Below, piece by piece: positions 1-11,200 of a stretch of 64,000 bases of DNA. Source of the stretch: Malurus cyaneus samueli. Lineage: Eukaryota; Chordata; Aves; Passeriformes; Maluridae. Within the stretch, counting starts at the first letter, position 1, and every line of letters starts with the position of its first letter. A model generated the notes under the pieces. It searched no databases, was not told the DNA's origin, and saw only the letters and a program-made list of their open reading frames with translations. The position numbers and the translations under genes were made by a program. Location: positions 7,855,477 to 7,919,476 of the forward strand of contig CM019238.1 of assembly GCA_009741485.1 (NCBI GenBank). Reading direction: 5' to 3'.

Positions 1-136
1 CCGCAGCGGTGGGTGGGTGTGAACGGGGAGGATCCCGCAGCGGTGGGTGGGTGTGAACGGGGAGGATCCCGCAGCGGTGGGTGGGTGTGAACGGGGAGGA
101 TCCCGCAGCGGTGGGTGGGTGTGAACGGGGAGGATC
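1..136. repeat. 34-bp minisatellite, four copies
   Basis: A GC-rich unit that begins CCGCAGCGGTGGGTGGGTGT repeats at 1, 35, 69 and 103 with essentially no divergence. A fifth copy starts at 137 and departs after about 15 bases. The array runs off the left edge, so the true copy number is unknown. The near identity of the copies points to recent expansion or active homogenisation. Confidence 0.95.
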
Positions 137-318
137 CCGCAGCGGTGGGTGCCTGCGGCGGCAAGAACTGCGAGCGCCTTGTTCGCCCCATCCCGGGGAG
201 GCGTCTGTGCCAGTATCCCCGAGGGCGGGAAGGACGGGATCGGGGTGTCCCTTATCCCAACCTCTGCCTTCAGAGAGAGCGGCGTTGTTTCTGAACGCAG
301 CTGCTCTGCCTTCCCCAG

Positions 319-393
319 AAGCAGATGGTGTCGAACAAGCCAAAGACAGGAAACAACAGGGGCAATGCCTTCCTGTTTAACAACTTACAATAA
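319..393 (+). CDS. Possible terminal exon of an unidentified plus-strand gene
   Basis: A pyrimidine-rich tract ends in CCTTCCCCAG at 318, a good splice acceptor. Read in phase 0, the following 24 codons end in NNRGNAFLFNNLQ and stop at TAA (391-393). The stop lies inside an AATAAA polyadenylation signal. The other two frames are also open here, so the frame is not proven, and I do not recognise the peptide. If real, this gene enters from the left and ends convergently with the clathrin-assembly gene. The minisatellite at 1-136 would then lie in its last intron. Confidence 0.25.
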   Translation, partial: KQMVSNKPKTGNNRGNAFLFNNLQ

Positions 394-394
394 A
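389..394 (+). other. Candidate polyadenylation signal AATAAA
   Basis: AATAAA is followed after about 20 bases by a T/G-containing stretch (TGCTTGCCCTGTATTTGT). It would serve the putative terminal exon at 319-393, whose stop codon overlaps it. Confidence 0.35.
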
Positions 395-399
395 CATTT

Positions 400-3300
400 C
401 TAAAGGATCCCCAATAATGCTTGCCCTGTATTTGTACGCCCCGTGCCCTTGCTCGTGCAGCCGGTTCAGTGAATTCCTGCCTTTCCTGGCAGGGACAGTG
501 AGCCGCTGTGACACCGCCAGGCCCATCCCCGGAGCCCGCGGCTCATTGCTGCGGCCCCGCGCTGCATCACTGACATGGAAGGGCGACAGAACAGGAACGG
601 ACTATTAAATAGTCCAAGCTCACAACTGAAAACAGATCTCGGCAATTTAAAGAAACAAAACTATTAAAAATAGCATTTTTAAATTTAGAAACAAGGACCA
701 CCTGCAGCAACCACACTTCCTTAGCGTGCCTGTTCCAGGCGGTCCACACTCATGATGATGCTCGGGAATGAATCCAGCTCTAGGCAAACTAAACCAAAAC
801 TCAAAGTCTCCCTGGAGCCTTCTCCACTATAAACACGGAGGAGTAACAAGCCAAACAAGGACCCTAATTCAGCCACTGCTATCAGAATTATAGAAAGCCT
901 TAAGAGAACACATAAAAAATTATCACATACACACACCTTGCATATGCCAAAGTTTATTTTTTTCCAAAACTTGTTTCATCAAATAATTGGATATGAGCAG
1001 TTTTTAAAAAAAGAACAATTTCCGTATTAACAAATTGTGAAGTTCCACAATTAAAATATCAACACAGCCAGTCTTGTGCTTCGGCTTATTTTTAAAAAAA
1101 TTATTCATAGAACATAAACCCTTAAATTTTTTTCCAGTTTGTGGCTAGTATATTTTCCACACATTCTGTATTCTTATAAAATGAAGGAACTCACATAAAG
1201 GAACAGCTGTACAAGAATACATCTGAAAAAAAGCAACCTAAATTATCATAGCTCCTTTTAAATAAATATCCAATAAAAGGCACAAACCTGTTATGGGGGA
1301 AAACATAACATACAAAACAAGACCTATTAAATAAATAAAGTATGGGTTGGGGTGAGGGAAATCTGTTCCAGCACCTATTTTGTCATTGCTCCAAGATGAA
1401 ATTCCAGCCAAACATTTGGTAAAGGATTAAGCTTAATTACAAGGATACACATCTGAGATATACTGAAAGATTTGACGTTACAATTCCTGTTGTAACTGTA
1501 CCAGTTACTACAATCTGTTTAAATAAATGATCATGAGAATCTGCATAAAGTAGTGATGCAGAGATGTACAAATTAGATACAAGTCAGATACATCTTCAGA
1601 GTCATAGCAACAGGTTTTCTATATTCCTAGCTATCAGTAATGTATAAATCATAACATGTACAGTTTCCATTGCTCAAAAATATAATCTTTTAAATGGAAA
1701 TAAATGACTGATACAGTGCCTTTAGATGTTATCCTTACAATACAAACTACCCCAAAGAAAGTTTTCCTTTTTATGTACAAATTAAGCACCGATCCACAGT
1801 GCATGCTATTCTAATTGTAACCCCCCTCCCCTCCCTGCCACACATCAAAAAATCCAACTGGGGATACACCCTGTATTCAATCTTGTAGTCAGAACTTTTG
1901 AGCGTGTGGTTTTTGCTGTTTGTTTTGTTGTTTTTTTTTAAACAAAAGTCCATTTCTTATTTTTACCTACAAATATTCCACCATTATGTGCACAGAACTG
2001 AGATTTTTCTAGTACACATGTCCAAAAGTTTAAAAAAAAAAAACCCAGTAACTTCTTGGTGGCAAAGCCAAACTACATCTAGAGAACATTAGAAAACCCC
2101 AGTTATTTAGAGAGGTACATGTTCAAGTCCAACAGGCCTCACACAATCCTTTCCAAAGCCCCTCAGAAGTTATCCTATGGTGTATTCTGTGATAGACAGC
2201 CTGCCTGCAGCAGCACCAAGTCCCAACCGTGAGGCTCAAATGACCCACTAAAGTACAATAATGCAAAGCATACAGCACATGTCAAGTCTTCCTCCTTGTT
2301 CAGACAAACATGGAGAGATATCTTAAGTTATCAGCTTCCTGAAGTATTCAGAACAAGATTCTGATCCAATCAGTTGGAAGGAAAGTCACATTTATATACA
2401 TCTCTCTTCACTCATCACAACTACTGTTCACAGCTCCTGTGGGCTGGTACAGTCACCCTCAAGAACAACCTTGGTCTTCAAAGTGGGGGTTTTTCTGGAG
2501 AATAAGTTTTGAGCCATAAAAGCCTTGACAGCATCCTAAGTCCTTGGTTTTCACTTCTCATGTATGTTATTTAAATGCATACTCTGTCATTCTATGTGTT
2601 CCAATACATGCACAGGGAAGAGGTGGGCAAAACCCAGTCCTGTGCACTCGTGTGCAGAGAGAAGGTGCAAAGTGATCTCTGCTTCACAAGGATCAAGCTG
2701 AAAGCTGTGTTTCAAAGCATCAAAAAAAAGTAGGTTATAAAGTTCTTAGAATACACTTTGTGGCTGTTTCTCCTTTTTTAATACTAATTAAGTTGGTATC
2801 AGACAGCTTTGCTGCAAGAAAGCAGACCAAAAGAACCATTAAAAGATCCAGATCAAATCAGAAGTAGTGCAAACTATTATCCAGTACTAAAACCATTTCT
2901 GAGCCAAGTATATTCCAAATATTCAGAATGCTCTGTAATAAAGTTATAACAAATATATACTGCTTACCAGGCATTTATTTGTGTATTTTATTAAAATAAT
3001 GCATTATTACTTATACAACTCAGTATAAGAAAGAGACCTACCAGCTTACAGTGCTAGGAACTGCCTGCTTGCAGCACTCTCACCTCTGCCATTAATGCCC
3101 AGACATTTATAACTACATGGACTGGTCTAATTTGAACACAAGAGTTCTGATTGCTGAATAAATCTATGGAATTCACTATTTCTTAAATAAACAGTCCCCT
3201 CCATACAACGACCCATTCTAAATGGCATCTATTCCCTCATCATGTGGAGGGCAACTATAGGCACTGAAGAACTCATTGGCTTAAAATTGTACAATTGTTC

Positions 3301-5260
3301 AACCCAATAAAGGTGGATTACAGCTTAGAGCCCTTTGTAATTCAAACTTGAACATTAAACTGCCATATACTGGTCCAAATTCTTCTAAAAATCAATACAA
3401 ATCAAGGAACACTGAGTTTTACATTTCTGCAAGGTTTCCTTTTGCAGGAAATTAGCCGTTACAGATTCCAAGGGTTGGAGAGTAGTTTTATATTGTTTCT
3501 TTTGTATTGATTCATTTGGCAAAAATATTTACCATAGGGTGAAGAAATACTACTTTTGCACTCTTTGGACAGAATTAAACATTTGGAAAAGTAAGGGTTG
3601 TTCCCACTTTGAGGAATGTGCTTAATTTAGAAGTTCTCTGCAGGAGAGTTTGACAAGATTCTCAGGCCTATCTGCATTTATGGTAAGAGTCAGAGATATT
3701 TCTGCAATTATAGACTCCCCAAAGGATAAAAGACATGCTACTCTGGAGGTCTTTTAATTGTAACAAAAGAAAACTCAGGTTTAATATTAATCATTATTAG
3801 AAGTAATTTTATGGGAGAACTTTTCATTGCATTTTGCTACAAAATTTCTGGAGGAAAGGTTGTTCCCACTTCTATCTATTTGTTATAACTCCTGGGTTTT
3901 TTAATGCTATCACTGTTTATCAGACAGTGGAAAATACAAGATAAGGCATTTTCATTGCCAATTTTAGTTCTGGAGGAAGATTCTTAAATACAAAATATGT
4001 GCCAGAAGTCTGTACACATCTGACCCACTGTGAACAGCAATACTTCATAAATTAAAGTAATTTATAAAGTTTAAAAAAAGAGTCCCGGTTTCTTAACGTA
4101 GCATTTTTACCTTAAAACTACTACAGAAGAAAAAGATTACTGCAGCATCAAAGAAACAATTATCTAAAAGTTTACACGTATTTACACATTTAAAAATAAT
4201 TATTTTTATATGGTTTACAACTAGGTTCTTATTTCAAAAAAGAACTACAAGCTATTCTCTACAGCTGGATAATTTCAATATAGTTGCCAGTTCACAAATG
4301 TCAGCATGATTGCAAGGTTTGAGTCTTTTGACCTAATGGACTTTGGAAAGAAGAATTGGCTCTCTTGCCTCTACTGCAGTTATCAACAAGACTGCAGAAC
4401 TGGTCTTGTGTGCTGGGTTTGGGGCACTGACAGCCACCGGCTCCCAAAGCTGCTCTTCCCTGAGCCCGTGGTGGGAGATGCCACCTGCAGAGAAGGTGCC
4501 CATGACAGAGCAGCTGCTGGCACTGTTGGGGGCTGCAGGAGCTGGTCTGTAAGATATTTGTTTCCCCTACTCCATGACAGACTTGCAGCTGCTGGCTCTT
4601 TTTACTTAGCCCTGTAATACTGACATACCAATGGAGCAATTTATTATTTTTACTATATCTATTTATGTAATATATGTCTTGTTGATTCACAGCATTTCAA
4701 ACTCACATTATAAAGTTTGCAATTTACTATAAGCTATTCTAATGTGAAAAAGCTGTCTGATTTCACACAATATTGGCCTTATGATAATGCAAGCATTGCT
4801 CTATCAGAGTATTTATTAGAGCACATAAAAATTTTATTGCTCAACTTGATTTGTGTTGTGTCTTGGTTACAACAGCCATGGAATTTATGGAGAAAATAAA
4901 TAGTTTTGACATCCTCAGTCAATTCCTAAGGTAATCCACTGATGATTAAGGTTGTAGAGCAATCATGTAACCTTCTCCTTGAAGATGATAATCCAGCTTG
5001 CACCTTCTGAGTCAACCTCAATAAAAATACAGTTTGCTGCTGAGCAGTTAAAAAAAAAATCAGGGTACAAATATGACTTCACACTGCAGTGACTGTTATA
5101 AACAAGAATCTCTAAAGCATTGCAATTCAAAGTAATATTGTATTATACAGGGAATAAACAGTTGCCCTGTTCAGGATTACATCATGGAAAGATTGAAATT
5201 CAGTCTTTTCATGTTTTTACCAGTATTTGGTTGTTCTCACATCTTGTTGCTTTGGTGGCT
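400..5260 (-). other. 3' flank and probable 3' UTR of the CALM-like gene
   Basis: This AT-rich stretch of almost 5 kb lies downstream of the minus-strand stop codon at 5261-5263. I see no convincing coding exon on either strand. Several AATAAA hexamers occur on the minus strand (for example 4833-4838, 4812-4817, 4640-4645 and 953-958), so the 3' UTR could be about 0.4 kb or as long as 4.3 kb. No interspersed repeat is recognised. Confidence 0.5.
4833..4838 (-). other. Candidate proximal polyadenylation signal of the CALM-like gene
   Basis: The plus strand reads TTTATT, giving AATAAA on the minus strand about 425 bases after the stop codon. A second copy lies at 4812-4817. This is a short degenerate motif, so use is uncertain; a distal alternative is at 953-958. 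Confidence 0.3.
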
Positions 5261-5275
5261 TTACATAAACTGTAT
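5261..5275 (-). CDS. CALM-like exon 22 (terminal, residues 684-687 plus stop)
   Basis: Five codons, IQFM-stop, after acceptor TTTCACAG. This tiny coding end is identical to the PICALM C-terminus QIQFM. It fixes the end of the gene and shows the reading frame is intact throughout. Confidence 0.95.
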   Translation of the reverse strand: MQFM

Positions 5276-8200
5276 CTGTGAAACAAAGATTGCATATTAA
5301 TGCCACTTACATAACAAATGGTTTCCCAGTGTTTTAGAGTGATGAATCTATTTGACTGGCTTGTTACTTACAAGTTAAATCTATAGGCTTTGACAATTAA
5401 AAAAGACAAAAAAATACTAAGACCAATGTATTTGGATGACTGGAATACAGAGTTTCTCCAGTGTGAATGATCTCTTGTCCATGCCTTTTTCACTCCCCCT
5501 TCACTTGATCCCTCAGGAAGCTTCCAATAGTGGTCTGGTCAGTATGACTAAACGAAGGATCCAGCTAATGTTATAGGGAAACTAAAATGTATCTTCACCA
5601 CTCCAGTCTACTTAATATTGACACTGTGAGAGGTAAAAATCTGATTTTTACTTTATTCCTTGCTTCCTGCAACTGTATGATTTCATCATCTGAATTTGCC
5701 TCCTCACCAGCAAAAGCTACTGCCCTGGACTGAGGAACCCCTCATTTGCACAAGCAGAAATACACCAGCAGCCTGTCAGGAAGCATTTGGCTCCATTTAC
5801 CAAGGCTGAAATTTAAATGTCAGCACAAGATTAAAGCACACCATTCACCTGAGTTTCAGAAACAGGTGCAAAAGGATTTGTTGGCCTTAGACCAGGCTGT
5901 GTATACATCATTGACTGGGGTGCCATCAAAGGAGCAGCTCCAACCTGAGGAGGTACCTGTTAGTAATACAAAAACCCCACAAAACAAATATATCAAATTC
6001 AAACTAATTCCACAAGATACATCTTTTGCATTGTAGACAGTCTATAATAGTAGGGAAAAAAGCATAGAGACACAGACACACAGAGTCAAAGCTTTTAAAA
6101 AACCTGCTGTATAAATCTCAGAGTCATCTCTTGCAATGCAGTGTGAGAAATCAATACATTTAATTTGCAGGATGATTTGAAATCATAATACATGCCACGA
6201 AACCCACCGATAGAGACAACTCAGCTCTCAGGAATACAAAACAAATCACATTTCTTACCATTCCATATACAGGCACTTGAGGTGTGGTCAATGGGTACGT
6301 AATGGGAGCAGGTACCTTTAACCAAGAGAAAATTAATATATTTTAGAGAAACTTATACATACTTAATAATATATATAAAACTTTGAAAAACATATTTTTC
6401 AATACTTAAATTAACCAACATATTTACAAGAAATTGACTTACATATCCAGGATACTGTACTCCATTCTGGCATAGCAAAAGGATAAGATAGAAAATTATT
6501 TAATAGATATTCATGCTGGAAATTCTAGCTAAGGGATGGATTCAAGTCCAGTACCACACCAGTCTTTAACTATGCTCAACTCATTTATTAAAACAATTGA
6601 TGTGTGAGGGAAAAAAGTGCAAGACAGTAACATCAGTAACTATGCTTAGAAAGCTACCACTAGTATGATTTACAGCAAAATAAAAGATTTTGCTACACCT
6701 AGCCAGATTTGAGCACATTGCTTGCACAAGCCTGTATCTGAGAGGTGTTCAGAGGGCATGGCATGCAATACTCCTCCTTCCTCCTATTATGTGAGAAGGG
6801 CATAGAAAAAAAAGCCAAAAAAGCCAGTGACCATCCAGCTTAAGAAGTGAATAGCAAAAGATGTTTAGTCAGGTCGATGTTGCCCACATCTGATGTCAGC
6901 AACATAACATGATATGAAAAAAAAAAAGAGCACTTAAAAGCCAGAAACACCTTACATCAGGTTATGTTCACAGGCATGGTGATGCATATGCTTTATATGG
7001 CCATGCTTTGTTAAGCAGTGCTAATTATACTGAAACCTGAGTGCTGGGTGAAACACTGGGCTATGGGATAGGATGCAGTGGTACATGAATTGGAGGGTTA
7101 GTTCTGAGTGCCAGAGGCCAAACCACAACACTGAGACTTCTGCAGTTCTGGAGCACAGATTTTAAAGAAGCTTATAGCTGAACTAGATCTCAACATCATT
7201 AATTGCTGGGAGTTCTAAGCAAATGCATGAGCAAACACCTGGCATAAAACACTCAAATGATTAGACCTCATGAACATATTAAATAAAAACATAAACTTTA
7301 AATCCACAGTGATCAAGTGCGGATTGAGTGCTAACCCTCTATGTTCCAGTAATAAAAATACATCAGCACTCTAACAACACATTCTAGAGCACCAAGAGGG
7401 GATAAATTGTATAGTCTCAAAAAAACTCACATAAAAACACGATACAACTATCTCCTCTCTTCTATTTAGTCTCATTTTTGAGAGTCCAATACTGGATTTA
7501 ATACTCTATTCAACTTTGCTAATTCTGAATGAGTATAGTCATGTAAGGAGAGGAAAATAAGCATTAGAGGCGAATCTGTTCTTACTGCAAAATTAAGTCA
7601 GACAGCAGTCCAAAATTCATAGCAAATGTGATAACCATCCTAACCATATATATAACTGAGATGACCATTGTACTTCACTCTAAGACAGCTGTATTTTAGA
7701 AGTGATTCGTATTTGTATGAATATATATAAAAACAATATACTTGAATAATCTCTTTTAAAAGCACAGAAAAAGGCTGTGGGAAGCATAGGAAAAGACTTC
7801 AAATATCTCTCTGAGAAACAACAATTCTTCATTTGAGTAGCTAAAAAGATGCACTTTACATTCTATACTGTGTTAAAAATACGAAATTGCTGCTGAGTGT
7901 TACCAAAAGTCCAATGTGTTGCTTGACCTAATTATTAAGGTGCCTTGCAGGGGTTGCAGCAGCGTTTCATGATAAATTGAAAATGGAACAAAAACTGGAA
8001 GGAACAAGAACTGTGCCCTTAAAACGCATTCTTAGGATTCTTAAAGGTGGATGTTTGTGTGCACATGTGTGGGAGACAGAATAGGAGCATCTCAAACATG
8101 CACATCAGGAATTTTCTGGACTGGGATCACTTGTTTCAATCCAAAAAGAATTTATGAACTGAGACAGATAATCAACCTTTCACTTGAGATGTAAATCCTT

Positions 8201-11200
8201 ACTGGACAAGTTTTACAGTGAGGGGAAATAAAGCATGCTGCAATCTCTACCTCATTCAGTATGATCCTATGATCCTACAAGCATTCTCTGCTGCCTGCAG
8301 TCTTGTTCCAAATGCCTTTGCTGTTTTTTCTAAGTTAACTCAAGCTGAGAAGAAGCATCTGATAGAATGAAGTGTGATTTCATAGGACAGAAATTACCAT
8401 GTGTGGAATAGTGGGTAAGGGAGTTGGGTTCCACGTGGTTGATGTGCTTGTTTTCGCTTGCCAGTTTGTTCCACCAGTAAGTTTTTTCTCTGTAGGCTGA
8501 GACCACTGCATATCTGATCTAAAATGAAACCATGGTGTTAGTTTTCATGGAGGGGCAACAGCTAGAGTAAAACAACAGAACAGGAAACCAAAACATGCCT
8601 TAGTGCATGCACACAGTTGAAATCTAGGAAGGAACACTTGGGATTTCAGTAATCCTTATGTATCTCTTCTCCAGAAAGTGTGAAGTCTGGAGGTTCTGTT
8701 TGTGTTAAAAGCGAACTATCACTACTGCACTGCACAACATGATTAACTGAAGTTTCATGTAACTGCAAAATCTTTTCAAGTGCTTCATAAAGATATTTCA
8801 GTAAAAATACAGCAATTGCAAAACTAATTAAAGTGAACTACTTCAAAAGTTAAGGTTGACCATGTTATGGTGACTAACCAAATACATAGTACCAATGCCC
8901 TTCTCGATTATTTCAAGAGCTGAGGTTCTTGCCATGTTAGTGCCAGACACTATCAAATAGTCATGTGAGAATATTCCAAATATATATATATACACTTACT
9001 TTTTGGATGGAGTTCCTCCAAAGCCAAGATCTGTATGGGAAAAGTAACAGACAAAATCCTTAAATTTTAATTTGGGAAGGAAAAAAAGCTTGCTTTGCTT
9101 TCAGTAAGGAACAGCAAAGTTAATTTTAAAAGTGTCACACTTACTTCCTACTAGATTAGCAAGTGAAGAATCAAGGTCATTTGCCAAAATTTTTCCACTT
9201 TGCTGGCTGGCTACGGTAGCTCTTTGACTTTGTGGTGGTACTGTGGGTTGCAATACATCATCTAAAAAGTTTAAACCTAAACAAAGAAATAAGTGATAGT
9301 TAACAAAAAGGTTTCGCTGCATTTAATAAACGACATCCATAGGCCAGTATTTTCTTTATAAAACATTAATTTGAGTATTTATATGCCAAGGGTCAACATG
9401 AAGAAAGTATTTGAAATTTTGATAGAAGCATAATTTGACTTCTTATTTCTTATGAAATACTATATTTTATCTACTAATGTAAAAAAATCTTCAATTGTAC
9501 TTTGCTATATAGAAGATTCTAACTGAGGTACTCTTCAGGCAACACACAACTAGTTCTGTACTTTTGCAAGTGCAGTGCCTCTCAATGGAGTCAGAGGGAA
9601 TCATTACCACATATCAAGAGAAAGCACAGAAGACAAACGAACACGAGCTTACCCGTTAGGAGACATCCAGTGGGCCAAGTTCACAGTTCATTCCCCCAGA
9701 GAGAGAGGAAACAGTTATTACACAGAGAATGAAATCAGTCAAAGCTAATTTTAAAGTAAATAACTACAACTGAACTGATTGCCTCTTATCATCCCATAAT
9801 TACCTTGCAAATGTATTAAGTTATTAAATTTTCAACTGCAATAACAATTATGCTAAATTGTTAAGCAATGGTTGCCTGCAGGATATAAATTAGTCATAAG
9901 GCAGTTTTTACCACTTGCAGTCCTGTACTCTGGTGCTGTAGATTTTCCTCCAAAAACAGCATCAAAATCCACATTAATTGTTGAAGTGGTGGTACTCGGA
10001 GGTGCTGAATGAAGAGAGAAACCTGGAAAAAAAAGTTGAGTAATGAAATACACCCATAAAGTTATATCACTCATTCCAGTGAAACCAGAATGTTGAAAAA
10101 AACAAAAGAAGTCAAATTACCATCAACAGTCACAGGATGATACACAGAAGAATATGTTGGTTTATGACCACTAAAGTCATCTTTGTAAAAAGAGAGAAGA
10201 AAATAAGATCAGTTTTAAAGAGAAAAAGGAAGAAGGAACCCAACAATTAAGTCTGCAGTTAAAAATTAAGAATTTTTACTATTATAAAAAGTTGGGGTTT
10301 TTTTACAGATTTGAAAAGCCAAGTAACTCCTGCATTCCCCATTACAAAAGAGAAAGGAGGTTGCTGTTTGAAAGAAATCAGCGATTTCAGCAACACTGCA
10401 AGTCTTGGGATGTACAGACTGGGCAAGCAGAACAAAATTTTTTTTTCAACTATAGAAATAAACATTTAAGGAAACATATAAATTTACATCTGGAATTAAT
10501 GCACCATTTTCACTTGTTATTAAAAAGTGAAGATTGGCCCAAACTACAAAGAGATTACAAGGCCCACTTTGCTAGCGTTATTATCTCCAGTTGCAAACAA
10601 ATTACATGGAATTTGTTTTTTTTACCACTAAACAGTTCCACTGTTTGTTTGGAGGAAAAAGAAGAATTGATGAAAGGAGTGGCAGATTTTACAGCTTCTT
10701 CAACTGGCTTCATGTCAAAGATGTCCAGATGAGGTGGAGAACCAACACAACCATTTGAAGACGAGAAAGGACCTTTCAGATGCAGAAGTGAAGGAAAGAA
10801 TACAGAGTACAAACAATGGAAAAGAAAAACAGACTGAAATGACTGAATACGAGAATCTCTAGACAAAGTCAAATTGTAAATATTACACCTAATGATCAGC
10901 GACTTAGATACAAATTTTTAGCTTCAGACAAAAATCCTAACAGATCTCTATTTAGGGAAAATTATTCTCGTATTGTCACTGGGTGGGAGGGGGAGAATGA
11001 CAGAATATGTATCAAAGAAGTTAGATACCACACTTTTGTCTTCAATAATCTATCTTTTAAATATCATACAAGGGTATAAATTCCACCTATTAAATTACTA
11101 ACATTTGCTATGGCGTTAACATTGTCTTCTTTTGGCATTTAAGCCATTCCTTTGACATCTAACCTGACCACTTTTTGGAAGGATGTGTGAAGAAACAGGG

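Noticed and set aside
4301..4690. 129-codon minus-strand frame downstream of the CALM-like stop
   Set aside because: Cys/Gln-rich, with no homology and probably 3' UTR; a plus-strand frame overlaps it equally well.
8260..8300. Possible CR1-tail-like motif (TATGATCCTATGATCC)
   Set aside because: Only a short resemblance, with no CR1 body on either side.
10292..10732. 146-codon plus-strand open frame
   Set aside because: Antisense shadow over CALM-like exon 13 and its intron; no splice or domain support.
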